This document shows, in pieces, positions 17,292 through 26,203 of a stretch of 64,000 bases of DNA; position 1 is the first letter of the stretch; each line of letters begins with the position of its first letter. The notes beneath the pieces are model-generated. The model saw only the letters and a list, made by a program, of their open reading frames with translations. It did no database searches and was not told the DNA's origin. Origin of the DNA: Scandinavium manionii (GTDB lineage: Bacteria > Pseudomonadota > Gammaproteobacteria > Enterobacterales > Enterobacteriaceae); the NCBI RefSeq assembly GCF_024764775.1, contig NZ_JALIGC010000031.1, positions 1 to 64,000 of the forward strand, read 5' to 3'. Made by a program: the position numbers and the translations under genes.

Positions 17292-18200
17292 TTAGAAATA
17301 ACCCTGGCGTTTCTTCAGCTCCATGGAGCCTGCCTGGTCGCGGTCGATCATGCGGCCTTGTCGTTCACTGGTAGTGGACACCAGCATCTCTTCAATAATT
17401 TCCGGTAATGTCTGTGCGTTCGATTCCACCGCACCGGTCAGCGGCCAGCAGCCGAGGGTACGAAAACGCACCATCTGCTGTTTGATCACTTCACCAGGCT
17501 GCAGATTAATACGATCGTCGTCGATCATCATCAGCATACCGTCGCGCTCCAGAACCGGACGCGGTGCCGCCAGATACAACGGAACGATTTCAATATTTTC
17601 CAGATAGATGTACTGCCAGATATCCAGCTCGGTCCAGTTGGAGAGCGGGAACACGCGAATACTTTCGCCTTTATTAATCTGGCCGTTGTAGTTATGCCAC
17701 AGCTCCGGACGCTGGTTTTTCGGGTCCCAGCGGTGGAAACGATCGCGGAAAGAGTAAATACGCTCTTTGGCGCGGGATTTCTCTTCATCACGACGGGCCC
17801 CGCCGAACGCGGCGTCAAAGCCGTATTTGTTCAGCGCCTGTTTCAGGCCTTCGGTTTTCATGATGTCGGTGTGCTTGGCGCTACCGTGCACGAACGGGTT
17901 AATGCCCATCGCCACGCCTTCCGGGTTTTTATGCACCAGCAGTTCGCAGCCGTAGGCTTTAGCGGTCCGGTCACGGAACTCGTACATCTCACGGAATTTC
18001 CAGCCGGTATCCACGTGCAGCAGCGGGAACGGCAGCGTGCCCGGATAAAAGGCTTTACGCGCCAGATGCAGCATCACACTGGAATCTTTACCGATGGAAT
18101 ACATCATCACCGGGTTGGAAAATTCAGCCGCCACTTCGCGGATAATGTGGATGCTTTCCGCTTCCAGCTGCCGCAGGTGAGTGAGTCGTTGATGGTCCAT
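17292..18200 (-). CDS. cysD: Sulfate adenylyltransferase subunit 2
   Basis: CysD is the catalytic subunit of ATP sulfurylase (ATP + sulfate to APS + PPi), acting with CysN. The ATG at 18200 gives 302 residues, the E. coli length, with AAGGAA about 8 nt upstream; an ATG two codons earlier is too close to that site. The PP-loop-like MMYSIGKDSSVMLHLARKAF (about 33-52) and the GARRDEEKSRAKERIYSFRD block are intact. In this genome cysG, not an intergenic promoter next to iap, lies directly upstream (22 bp). Confidence 0.97.
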   Translation of the reverse strand: MDHQRLTHLRQLEAESIHIIREVAAEFSNPVMMYSIGKDSSVMLHLARKAFYPGTLPFPLLHVDTGWKFREMYEFRDRTAKAYGCELLVHKNPEGVAMGINPFVHGSAKHTDIMKTEGLKQALNKYGFDAAFGGARRDEEKSRAKERIYSFRDRFHRWDPKNQRPELWHNYNGQINKGESIRVFPLSNWTELDIWQYIYLENIEIVPLYLAAPRPVLERDGMLMMIDDDRINLQPGEVIKQQMVRFRTLGCWPLTGAVESNAQTLPEIIEEMLVSTTSERQGRMIDRDQAGSMELKKRQGYF

Positions 18201-18222
18201 AACCATTCCTTATAAGCCAGAT

Positions 18223-19653
18223 CTAAGCCAGATTCACCACAGAAGAGTTAAACCCCTCCTGCTGTAAGTTGTTTTGAAACCAGGCGAGCTGATGATGCAG
18301 ATGCACCACCTCACCCACCACCAGCAGCGCTGGCATCGGAGCGTCTTTCGCGAGGCTTTCGAGTTGTTGTAATGTGCCAACGGTCACCTGCTGATCGGCG
18401 CGCGTACCGCAGCTGATAACGGCCACCGGGGTCTGACTGTCACGACCGTGGGCGATGAGCTGTTGGCTGATTTCGGCGGCCTTCATGGTGCCCATGTAAA
18501 TCGCCAGGGTCTGACGGCTTTGCGCCAGCTGCGCCCAGTCAAACGGGGTGCTATCGGCTTTGTAATGTCCGGTAACAAAGGTCACGCTCTGGGCATAATC
18601 GCGGTGGGTCAGCGGAATACCCGCGTAGGCCGTTGCGCCTGCCGCGGCGGTCACGCCCGGCACCACCTGGAAAGGCACGCCCGCTTCTGCTGCAGCCTGT
18701 AATTCTTCGCCGCCACGACCAAAAATGAACGGGTCACCGCCTTTCAGGCGCACCACGTTTTTGCCTGCCAGCGCGGCTTCCACCAGCAGACGGTTGGTTT
18801 CATGCTGCGGCACGCTGTGGGTGCCCGCCCGTTTGCCAACGCAAATCAGCTCTGCGTCGCGGCGCACCAGCTCACGCACACCTTCACTGACAAGATGGTC
18901 ATAAAACACCACGTCGGCCTGCTGGATAACCTGCAAACCGCGCAGCGTCAGCAGGCCCGCATCGCCCGGCCCTGCGCCCACCAGAACGATTTCACCCATC
19001 TGGCGTTCAGGCTGATTCAGCTCATCTTCCAGCGCCTGCTGGGCCGCGGCTTCATTGCCCGCCACCATCAGGCTGGCAAAACGTCCGGTAAACACGCGCT
19101 CCCAAAAACGACGGCGCTCGGCCGTGGTGTGCAAACGCGTTTGAATATGATGTCGCCAGTAGCTCGCTGCCTGAGCCATACGCCCGAGGTTCGTAGGCAA
19201 CAATGCTTCGATTTTTTCCCGTAGCAGACGCGCCAGCACAGGAGCCGTTCCGCTGGAGGAAATCGCCACCAGCAGCGGAGAACGATCGACAATTGACGGG
19301 AACACAAAGGAGCACAGCGGCTGATTATCAACCACGTTCACCAGACGTTGACGGGCATTCGCCGCCTCATAGACGCGCTGGTTAAGTTCGCTGTTGTCAG
19401 TGGCGGCAATCACCAGAAACACCGGGTCTATCTGCGCGTCGTCGAACTCGGTCGCCAGCCATTCAATCGACTGCTGATTGGCCAGTTCGGCCAGTTCGGG
19501 AGAGAGTTGTTGCGCGACGACGCGCACATTTGCCTCGGCCCGCCGTAACAGCAGGATTTTTCGGGCAGCAATATCGCCCCCGCCGATAACCAGAACCGGA
19601 CGGTTTTTCAGGGAGGCAAAAAGAGGCAAATAGTCCACGGCGCTACAACTCAT
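18223..19653 (-). CDS. cysG: Siroheme synthase CysG (trifunctional), in the sulfate operon
   Basis: CysG makes siroheme from uroporphyrinogen III: methylation, NAD-dependent dehydrogenation and iron insertion. The 476-residue protein has an N-terminal dehydrogenase/ferrochelatase half (VLVIGGGDIAARK at about 20-32; AISSSGTAPVLARLLREK at about 130-147) and a C-terminal SUMT methyltransferase half (VLVGAGPGDAGLLTLRG; VVRLKGGDPFIFGRGGEE; GIPLTHRDYA). Siroheme is the cofactor of CysI, encoded 2 kb away, so the placement makes pathway sense. E. coli keeps its cysG next to nirBDC, and this copy is clearly diverged from that sequence. A GTG five codons into the frame (position 19638, giving MDYLPLF) is an alternative start that fits the E. 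coli N terminus. Confidence 0.94.
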   Translation of the reverse strand: MSCSAVDYLPLFASLKNRPVLVIGGGDIAARKILLLRRAEANVRVVAQQLSPELAELANQQSIEWLATEFDDAQIDPVFLVIAATDNSELNQRVYEAANARQRLVNVVDNQPLCSFVFPSIVDRSPLLVAISSSGTAPVLARLLREKIEALLPTNLGRMAQAASYWRHHIQTRLHTTAERRRFWERVFTGRFASLMVAGNEAAAQQALEDELNQPERQMGEIVLVGAGPGDAGLLTLRGLQVIQQADVVFYDHLVSEGVRELVRRDAELICVGKRAGTHSVPQHETNRLLVEAALAGKNVVRLKGGDPFIFGRGGEELQAAAEAGVPFQVVPGVTAAAGATAYAGIPLTHRDYAQSVTFVTGHYKADSTPFDWAQLAQSRQTLAIYMGTMKAAEISQQLIAHGRDSQTPVAVISCGTRADQQVTVGTLQQLESLAKDAPMPALLVVGEVVHLHHQLAWFQNNLQQEGFNSSVVNLA

Positions 19654-19711
19654 TCACATTCAGCATAGGGGGACTATAGGGGGAGGCACTGAGCAAATGA
19701 AATTACGAAAA

Positions 19712-19738
19712 GGAATGAGTAGTTCCGCAATGGAATAA
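19712..19738 (-). promoter_or_regulatory. Probable CysB-binding region of the cysGDNC operon
   Basis: On the minus strand TTATTCCATTGCGGAAC is followed by TACTCATTCC, two TTATTCC-type half-sites resembling CysB activation sites. A -10-like TATAGT at about 19674-19679 lies downstream without a good -35, as usual for an activator-dependent promoter. Confidence 0.5.
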
Positions 19739-19874
19739 CAGCCCGAAAATACAAATGCCAAAAAGTGCTTAACGCGCGATATTTCGCCACTTTAGGAAGA
19801 ATTGAAATTGTGTTAGACCGGTCACAGTTTCATACTATGCCGTGATTATTTGATCCCCATTGTAAGGACACTCT

Positions 19875-20927
19875 ATGTTTTCCGCCTTGTGCCGCCGCCT
19901 TGTTCCTCTGGCGTTAGGCGCATGCTTTACGGCGTCTGCCTTTGCCGCATCGACTCCCACTGGCGCCATTGCCAACCAGCAAGCCCGTTATATCGCCACT
20001 TATTTTCCCGGCCGCATGACCGGCAGCCCGGCTGAAATGCTGTCAGCGGATTACGTGCGCCAGCAGTTTGCGCAGATGGGTTATGAAAGCGATATTCGCA
20101 CCTTTAACAGCCGCTATCTTTACACCACTAAAGATAAGCGCCAGAACTGGCACAAAATCACCGGCAGTACGGTTATCGCCGCGCATGAAGGCAAAGCCAG
20201 CCAGCAGATTATCGTCATGGCGCATCTCGACACTTACGCGCCGCACAGTGATACGGATGTCGAAAACAATCTCGGCGGCCTGACGCTGCAAGGTATCGAC
20301 GATAACGCGATGGGCGTGGGCGTATTGCTGGAACTGGCGGAACGTTTAAAGAATATCCCTACCGAGTACAGCATCCGCTTTATCGCCACCAGCGGTGAAG
20401 AGGAAGGCAAACTGGGCGCAGAGAACCTGCTGCAACGCATGAGCGCCGCGGAAAGGAAAAATACGCTGCTGGTTATCAATCTCGATAACCTGGTCGTGGG
20501 CGACAAACTCTATTTCAATAGCGGGAAATCAACGCCTGCCTCGGTCCGTAAACTGACCCGAGATCGCGCACTCAGCATCGCCCACAGGCATGGCATTCAG
20601 GCGGCTATCAATCCGGGTCTGAACGCCAACTATCCGAAAGGCACGGGCTGCTGCAACGACGCAGAAGTGTTTGATAACGCGGGGATCCCGGTCCTTTCCG
20701 TCGAAGCCACCAACTGGTCACTCGGCAAAAAAGACGGTTTTCAGCAGCGGGCGAAATCCCGCTCCTTCCCGGATGGCACCAGCTGGCATAACGTGCGCCT
20801 CGACAACCTGCAAAACATCGACAAAGCCCTGCCCGGCCGCATTGAGCGCCGCGGCCGCGACGTCGTAAAAATCTTGCTGCCGCTGGTGAAAGAACTGGCG
20901 AAGGCGGGGAAAGCAGGCAAAGCGTAA
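19875..20927 (+). CDS. iap: Alkaline phosphatase isozyme conversion aminopeptidase
   Basis: Iap is a periplasmic M28-type zinc aminopeptidase known for trimming the N-terminal arginine of alkaline phosphatase. The 350 residues begin with a signal peptide (cleavage likely after AFA at residue 24). Metal-binding blocks are MAHLDTYAPHSDTD, GIDDNAMGVG and ATSGEEEGKLGAENL; the last histidine block is FPDGTSWHNVRLDN. The C terminus ends in Lys/Gly/Ala repeats (KAGKAGKA). It faces away from cysG and converges on cysH with only 38 bp between the two genes. Confidence 0.93.
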   Translation: MFSALCRRLVPLALGACFTASAFAASTPTGAIANQQARYIATYFPGRMTGSPAEMLSADYVRQQFAQMGYESDIRTFNSRYLYTTKDKRQNWHKITGSTVIAAHEGKASQQIIVMAHLDTYAPHSDTDVENNLGGLTLQGIDDNAMGVGVLLELAERLKNIPTEYSIRFIATSGEEEGKLGAENLLQRMSAAERKNTLLVINLDNLVVGDKLYFNSGKSTPASVRKLTRDRALSIAHRHGIQAAINPGLNANYPKGTGCCNDAEVFDNAGIPVLSVEATNWSLGKKDGFQQRAKSRSFPDGTSWHNVRLDNLQNIDKALPGRIERRGRDVVKILLPLVKELAKAGKAGKA

Positions 20928-20936
20928 TTTCATTAT

Positions 20937-20958
20937 CCGGTGGCATCTCTGCCACCGG
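20937..20958. terminator. Shared iap / cysH terminator
   Basis: CCGGTGGCA and TGCCACCGG form a 9-bp perfect stem around TCTC in the 38-bp gap between convergent iap and cysH. TTCTTTATT follows on the plus strand. Confidence 0.7.
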
Positions 20959-20965
20959 TTCTTTA

Positions 20966-21700
20966 TTACCCTTCGTGCAATCCACATTCCCGTTTCAGGC
21001 CAAAGAAGCGGGTTTCTTCTTCTGCCATTCCAGGTTCCCATTTACGGGTGGTGTGGGTATCGCCGACGGAAAGGTAGCCCTGGTCCCACAACGGGTGGTA
21101 TTTAAGGCCATGTTTTTGCAGGTACTGGTAAACCGTGCGGTTATCCCAGTCGATAATCGGCAGGATTTTAAACACGCCACGCTGGATAGCCAGCACCGGT
21201 AAATTCGCCCGACTGCCGGACTGCTCCCGGCGCAGGCCTGCAAACCAGGTTTGACCGTTCAGTTCTTCCAGAGCTCGGTTCATCGGCTCGACTTTATTGA
21301 TTTCGTTGTATTTCTCGATGCCCTCAACGCCCTGCTCCCACAGCTTGCCGTAGCGCGCTTCCTGCCACGCCGGGCTTTGTTCGGCGCGGTAAATCTTGAG
21401 GTTAAGTTTGAGCTTGTCGGTCAGTTCATCGATAAACTGGTAGGTTTCCGGGAACAGATAACCGGTGTCCGTGAGGATAACCGGGATGTCCGGGCGCAGC
21501 TGATTCACCAGATGCAAGCTCACCGCAGCCTGAATACCAAAGCTCGATGAGAGTACATATTCACCCGGCAGATTTTCCAGCGCCCAGGCCACGCGCTCTT
21601 CCGCGCTCAGTTTCTCCAGCTGACCGTTGGTTTCCGCCAGCGCGAGCACGCGCTCGACTTTTGGCAGAGCGTTAAGCGCATTCAGATCGAGTATGGACAT
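20966..21700 (-). CDS. cysH: Phosphoadenylyl-sulfate (PAPS) reductase
   Basis: CysH reduces PAPS to sulfite with thioredoxin. The ATG at 21700 follows GAGG at 5 nt and gives 244 residues, the E. coli length; a GTG two codons upstream is not needed. The PP-motif region is EYVLSSSFGIQAAV (about 48-61), the substrate loop TDTGYLFPETYQF, and the catalytic cysteine lies in the C-terminal KRECGLHEG. No extra cysteine pairs are seen, so it uses PAPS, consistent with cysC being present. It is the last gene of cysJIH, separated from cysI by a REP pair. Confidence 0.97.
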   Translation of the reverse strand: MSILDLNALNALPKVERVLALAETNGQLEKLSAEERVAWALENLPGEYVLSSSFGIQAAVSLHLVNQLRPDIPVILTDTGYLFPETYQFIDELTDKLKLNLKIYRAEQSPAWQEARYGKLWEQGVEGIEKYNEINKVEPMNRALEELNGQTWFAGLRREQSGSRANLPVLAIQRGVFKILPIIDWDNRTVYQYLQKHGLKYHPLWDQGYLSVGDTHTTRKWEPGMAEEETRFFGLKRECGLHEG

Positions 21701-21721
21701 AGACACCTCATTTGCCTGTTT

Positions 21722-21790
21722 TGCCGGGCGGCACTGCGTTTGCCCGGCCTACAAAACCGGTAGGCCCGGGAAGCATAGCGCCACCGGGCA
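21722..21790. repeat. REP pair (BIME) between cysI and cysH
   Basis: GCCGGGCGGCACTGCGTTTG and, in opposite orientation, AGCATAGCGCCACCGGGCA are two palindromic-unit halves around CCGGCCTACAAAACCGGTAGG. This is the classic enterobacterial BIME layout. Lying inside the cysJIH operon, it may stabilise upstream mRNA or reduce cysH expression. Confidence 0.85.
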
Positions 21791-21798
21791 TTAAAACA

Positions 21799-23511
21799 TT
21801 ATTCCCAGAAATCCCGGGCCGGATCGAGCACCGGACGGATGATCCCTGCGCGCACGGTAAAATCACCAAAGCCTTCATCGGCTTCGCGCTCTTTGGACCA
21901 GCGTCCCACCAGCTCATCAATCGAATCGAGGATTTCCGATTCGGTGATGTTCTCGCGATACATCCGTGGGATACGCGTTCCCATGCGGTTACCGCCGAGA
22001 TGCAGGTTGTAGCGCCCTGGCGCTTTGCCCACCAGGCCCAGTTCAGCCAGCAGCGCACGGCCACAACCGTTCGGGCAGCCGGTGACACGCAGAACGATAT
22101 GCTCATCGCCCACGCCGTGACGTTCCATCACCGCTTCCACTTTGTCGACGAACGACGGCAGGAAGCGTTCGGCTTCGGCCATCGCCAGCGGACAGGTTGG
22201 GAACGACACGCAGGCCATAGAGTTTTCACGCTGCGGCTTCACCGCGTCCATCAAACCGTGTTCCTGCGCGAGCTTCTCAATCTTCGCTTTTTCGCTTTCC
22301 GGCACGCCCGCCACAATCAGGTTCTGGTTGGCGGTCAGACGGAAATCACCTTTATGAATCTTAGCAATTTCCAGCAGACCGGTTTTCAGCGGACGGTCCG
22401 GGTAATCCAGAATACGGCCATTCTCAATAAACAGCGTCAGGTGCCATTTCTTGTCGATGCCTTTTACCCAACCGATGCGGTCGCCGCGGCCGGTAAATTC
22501 GTACGGACGAATCGGCGCGAAGGTCATGCCCGCGCGACGTTCCACTTCCGCTTTGAACACGTCAACACCGACGCGCTCCAGAGTGTATTTGGTTTTGGCG
22601 TTTTTCCTGTCGGTACGGTTACCCCAGTCGCGCTGCGTTGTCACCACCGCTTCGGCGACCGCCAGCGTGTGCTCAAGCGGCAGGAAACCAAACTCGCTCG
22701 CAGTGCGGGCGTAGGTTTTCTTGTTACCGTGATCGATGGACAATCCACCGCCCACCAGCAGGTTAAAGCCTACCAGTTTGCCGTTTTCTGCCACTGCGAC
22801 AAAGTTCAGGTCGTTGGCATGCAGGTCGACATCATTCTGCGGCGGAATAACCACCGTGGTTTTGAATTTACGCGGCAGATACTTTTCACCGAGGATCGGC
22901 TCTTCGTCAGTGGTCGCGACTTTTTCCTGGTCGTGCCAAATTTCGGCATAGGCGCGGGTACGCGGCAGCAGGTGTTCTGACAGTTTTTTCGCCCACTCGT
23001 ACGCTTCCGCGTGTAGCTCAGACTCAATTGGATTTGAGGTACACAGCACGTTACGGTTGACGTCGTTGGCGGTCGCCAGCGCATCTAAGCCCACTTCGTG
23101 CAGCATCTGGTGCGCCGGTTTGACGTTCTTTTTCAGAATGCCGTGAAACTGGAATGTCTGGCGGTTGGTCAAACGGATGCTGCCGTAAATCGTGTTGTTT
23201 TCAGCGAACGTGTCGATCGACTGCCACTGTTTGGTGGTGATAATCCCACCCGGCAGGCGGCAGCGCAGCATCATCGCGTGGCGCGGCTCGAGTTTTTGCT
23301 CAGCGCGTTCGGCACGAATATCGCGGTCATCCTGCTGATACATACCGTGAAAGCGGATCAGCAGAAAGTTATCGCCGTTAAAGCCGCCCGTCAGGCCATC
23401 ATGCAAATCTTCCGCGATGGTGCCGCGCAGATAATTGCTCTCTTTCTTCAGACGCTCGGCGTCGGACAGCTTACCTTCGACCACTAAAGGGCCGGGATGT
23501 TTTTCGCTCAT
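21799..23511 (-). CDS. cysI: Sulfite reductase hemoprotein beta subunit
   Basis: CysI reduces sulfite to sulfide with siroheme and a [4Fe-4S] cluster, taking electrons from CysJ. The 570 residues equal E. coli. The four cluster cysteines are in CVSFPTCPLAMAEAE and RVTGCPNGCGRALLAE, near 434/440 and 479/483, and the siroheme-binding RLTNRQTFQFHG and TSNPIESELHAEAYEW regions are present. Its start overlaps the cysJ stop by one base. Confidence 0.97.
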   Translation of the reverse strand: MSEKHPGPLVVEGKLSDAERLKKESNYLRGTIAEDLHDGLTGGFNGDNFLLIRFHGMYQQDDRDIRAERAEQKLEPRHAMMLRCRLPGGIITTKQWQSIDTFAENNTIYGSIRLTNRQTFQFHGILKKNVKPAHQMLHEVGLDALATANDVNRNVLCTSNPIESELHAEAYEWAKKLSEHLLPRTRAYAEIWHDQEKVATTDEEPILGEKYLPRKFKTTVVIPPQNDVDLHANDLNFVAVAENGKLVGFNLLVGGGLSIDHGNKKTYARTASEFGFLPLEHTLAVAEAVVTTQRDWGNRTDRKNAKTKYTLERVGVDVFKAEVERRAGMTFAPIRPYEFTGRGDRIGWVKGIDKKWHLTLFIENGRILDYPDRPLKTGLLEIAKIHKGDFRLTANQNLIVAGVPESEKAKIEKLAQEHGLMDAVKPQRENSMACVSFPTCPLAMAEAERFLPSFVDKVEAVMERHGVGDEHIVLRVTGCPNGCGRALLAELGLVGKAPGRYNLHLGGNRMGTRIPRMYRENITESEILDSIDELVGRWSKEREADEGFGDFTVRAGIIRPVLDPARDFWE

Positions 23512-25316
23512 TAGTAGACATCTCGCTGATAACGGCGCTCAACGCGCAGCTCACTTAAATATTCATCTGCCGTTTCGGTATCCATCGCACCGAACTCGGC
23601 AATCACTTCCAGCAAAGCCTGCTCAACGTCTTTCGCCATGCGATTGGCGTCGCCGCAGACATAAATGTGGGCACCGTCATTAATCCAGCGCCACAGCTCT
23701 GCGCCCTGTTCGCGCAGTTTGTCCTGTACGTAGACTTTTTCTTTTTGATCCCGGGACCAGGCCAGGTCGATCTTCGTCAGGACGCCTTCTTTAACATAGC
23801 GCTGCCACTCCACCTGATACAGGAAGTCGTCGGTGAAATGCGGGTTGCCGAAGAACAGCCAGTTTTTACCTTCCGCCCCGTCAGCGGCACGCTGCTGCAT
23901 GAAGGCGCGGAACGGCGCAATGCCGGTCCCAGGGCCAATCATGATAACCGGCGTTTCCGGGTTCGCGGGCAGGCGGAAGTTGTCGTTATGTTCGATGAAG
24001 ACGCGGATTTCCCCGTCTTCTTCTACGCGGTCAGCGAGGAAGCCGGATGCGCCTCCGGTCCGTGCGCGCCCTTCAATATCAAAGCGCACGGCACCGACGG
24101 TAATGTGGACTTCGGTTTCGACTTCGGCCTGCGACGAGGCAATGGAATACAGACGTGGCGTCAGCGGACGCAGCAGACCGATTAAGGCGTCAGCGTCCAG
24201 CTGGGCTGGCGAGAAACGCACCATATCAACAATCGGCGTGGTCGCGGCGTAGTGCTGCAGTTTGACTTTGTCGCCCACCAACGGCAGCAGTGATTCGCTG
24301 CGGGTCAGAGTGGCGTAATTTTCCACGATATTGGCGGTGTTTACCGTCAGCTCAGTGTGCCATTCCAGCGCTTCGCTCAATGGCAAAGTCTGGCCGTTGA
24401 CGGTCACTGGCTCATCACCTTTCAGCCACACCAGCTCTGCCAGCTCTTTCACCAGCGCCGGATCGTTCTGATACCAGACACCGAGCGCATCGCCCGGCTG
24501 ATAACGCAGACCGGAATCCGCCAGATCGATTTCGATATGGCGCACGTCTTTTTCAGAATCACGGCCGGTGATTTTCTGGTTTACGGCAAGAGACGCGGTC
24601 AGCGGCGCTTCTTTGGTATACGGGCTGGAGTGAACATCATTCACCACGCCGGTTGCCGAAGCGGCGGCCTGGGCTGGCGTCTCTTTCGGCGCACGGGCCT
24701 TCAGCACCTCGACGATGCGTTCACGCCACTCTGCTGCCGCTGGCTGATATTCCACGTCGGTATCGACGCGATCCAGCAGGCGTTCACCACCCAGTTCGGC
24801 CAGCTTGTTGTCAAAGTCTTTGCCCGACTGGCAGAAGAATTCGTAGGATGTGTCGCCGAGGCCAAACACTGCAAACGCCGTGCCGTTAAGCTTCGGCGCT
24901 TTTTTCGAGAACAGGAACTTGTGCAGCGCCACGGCCTCTTCCGGCGGTTCGCCTTCGCCCTGCGTGGACGTCACCACCACCAGCAGTTTTTCCTGGGCGA
25001 TTTGTTTGAATTTATAGTCGCCCGCGTTCACCAGTTTTACGTTCAGTTTTGCTGCCAGCAGATCGTCTCGCAGCTGTTCAGCCACGCGCCTGGCGTTGCC
25101 GGTTTGCGATGCAGAAATCAGGGTAATGGCTGGCGCTTCAACGGCCGCAGGCGCGGCGGTCATCACGCTGCCCGGCTGCTGATTGAGCATGCCCCAGAAA
25201 TAACCAGAAACCCAGGCAAGCTGGGTCGGTGAAAGATCGGTGGTGGCCGCCTGCAGGCGAGCCAGTTGCTCCGGGTTCAGCGGAAGCAAAGCGGAAGGTG
25301 GGGCCTGTGTCGTCAT
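23511..25316 (-). CDS. cysJ: Sulfite reductase flavoprotein alpha subunit
   Basis: CysJ moves electrons from NADPH through FAD and FMN to CysI. The 601 residues contain an N-terminal flavodoxin domain (ISASQTGNARRVAEQLRDDL; TSTQGEGEPPEEAVALHKF), then the FAD domain (PRLYSIASSQ) and the NADPH domain (GPGTGIAPFRAFMQQR; YVCGDANRMAKDVEQAL). It is two residues longer than E. coli, from the linker. It is the first gene of cysJIH. An ERIC element ends about 32 nt upstream of the ATG, inside the expected mRNA leader. Confidence 0.97.
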   Translation of the reverse strand: MTTQAPPSALLPLNPEQLARLQAATTDLSPTQLAWVSGYFWGMLNQQPGSVMTAAPAAVEAPAITLISASQTGNARRVAEQLRDDLLAAKLNVKLVNAGDYKFKQIAQEKLLVVVTSTQGEGEPPEEAVALHKFLFSKKAPKLNGTAFAVFGLGDTSYEFFCQSGKDFDNKLAELGGERLLDRVDTDVEYQPAAAEWRERIVEVLKARAPKETPAQAAASATGVVNDVHSSPYTKEAPLTASLAVNQKITGRDSEKDVRHIEIDLADSGLRYQPGDALGVWYQNDPALVKELAELVWLKGDEPVTVNGQTLPLSEALEWHTELTVNTANIVENYATLTRSESLLPLVGDKVKLQHYAATTPIVDMVRFSPAQLDADALIGLLRPLTPRLYSIASSQAEVETEVHITVGAVRFDIEGRARTGGASGFLADRVEEDGEIRVFIEHNDNFRLPANPETPVIMIGPGTGIAPFRAFMQQRAADGAEGKNWLFFGNPHFTDDFLYQVEWQRYVKEGVLTKIDLAWSRDQKEKVYVQDKLREQGAELWRWINDGAHIYVCGDANRMAKDVEQALLEVIAEFGAMDTETADEYLSELRVERRYQRDVY

Positions 25317-25347
25317 GCGTCGTTATGTTCCAGTAGCAAAGCATGTT

Positions 25348-25475
25348 TTATACCCGTCATACTTCAAGTTGCATGTGCGTTGGTTGCGCTCGTTCACCCC
25401 AGTCACTTACTTCAGTAAGCGCCTGGGGATTCACTCACTTACCGCCTTCCTGCAACTCGAATTATTTTGGGTATA
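25348..25475. repeat. ERIC (IRU) element in the cysJIH leader
   Basis: About 128 bp bounded by inverted ends TATACCC...GTTGCA and TGCAACTCG...GGGTATA. The core holds the classic ERIC primer regions: CCCCAGTCACTTACTT and CCTGGGGATTCAC. It is full length and lies between the CysB-dependent promoter region and the cysJ start. Confidence 0.93.
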
Positions 25476-25501
25476 CATGCAAAAACAGAAAAGAGAGTTC
25501 G

Positions 25502-25568
25502 ATTCTGGTCAAGGTTAACGGTGGCAATAATAACCACTAAATAAGGGTTGGAAATAATAAATAACCAA
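25502..25568 (-). promoter_or_regulatory. cysJIH promoter and CysB region
   Basis: On the minus strand GGTTATTTATTATTTCC and TAGTGGTTATTATTGCC form CysB-type half-sites, very like the E. coli cysJ control region as I recall it. A plausible pair is TTATTG (25525-25530) and CAGAAT (25502-25507), spacer 17, with a start near 25495. The ERIC element would then begin about 20 nt into the transcript. Confidence 0.55.
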
Positions 25569-25759
25569 ATGGACTAACCGCTTTTAGTTGTCATAACTAT
25601 CGGCAAAACAGGTTAATTAATATTATGATTTATAAGTGTTTTTCAGCGACCTCCGTCCCCCACTTGCGCCCTCACCGTTAATGGCGGTTTTAGTTAATGC
25701 GAAAAAAGGCGCTTTGCTGTAAGATTCGCCGGTTTTTTCCGCATTTTCGAGAGTTAACG

Positions 25760-26122
25760 ATGTCCACCACCCTGTTTAAAGATTTCATGTTTGAAGCTGC
25801 TCACCACCTGCCGCATGTGCCGGAAGGCCACAAGTGCGGTCGCCTGCACGGACACTCATTTATGGTCCGTCTGGAAATTACCGGCGAGGTGGATCCGCAC
25901 ACGGGCTGGATCATGGATTTTGCCGAACTGAAAGCGGCGTTCAAACCGACCTATGATCGTCTCGATCACTATTATCTGAACGATATCCCGGGCCTCGAAA
26001 ACCCGACCAGCGAAGTGCTGGCCAAGTGGATTTGGGATCAGATGAAGCCGTTGGTTCCGCTGCTGAGCGCCATCACCATCAAAGAAACCTGCACTGCTGG
26101 CTGCGTCTATCGCGGCGAGTGA
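25760..26122 (+). CDS. queD: 6-carboxy-5,6,7,8-tetrahydropterin synthase
   Basis: QueD converts 7,8-dihydroneopterin triphosphate to carboxytetrahydropterin in queuosine/preQ0 synthesis. It has 120 residues from the ATG at 25760; an upstream extension of 21 codons is basic and not conserved, so it is not used. Zinc histidines are in FEAAHHLP and GRLHGHSF, the catalytic cysteine in EGHKCGR, and DRLDHYYLND and IKETCTAGC complete the site. A GAGAG stretch precedes the start. It lies divergent from cysJ and upstream of the ygcNOP genes. Confidence 0.96.
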   Translation: MSTTLFKDFMFEAAHHLPHVPEGHKCGRLHGHSFMVRLEITGEVDPHTGWIMDFAELKAAFKPTYDRLDHYYLNDIPGLENPTSEVLAKWIWDQMKPLVPLLSAITIKETCTAGCVYRGE

Positions 26123-26203
26123 TTTCTACCTTTGCGGCAGGGGTCTGATTCTGTTTAATTCCGCCATGTTAGGGTTATGCGTTCTCAGGAAAAGGAGCGC
26201 AGG

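Noticed and set aside
15885..17408. 507-codon open frame on the plus strand opposite cysN
   Set aside because: It is the antisense shadow of a well-conserved GTPase gene with strong codon bias; its translation shows no family motif and has no ribosome binding site.
20928..20965. Possible CRISPR array at the usual iap-cysH location
   Set aside because: Only a single terminator hairpin is present; no repeated units.
21712..22980. 422-codon open frame on the plus strand opposite cysI
   Set aside because: Antisense shadow of cysI that begins inside the REP pair; no recognisable domain.
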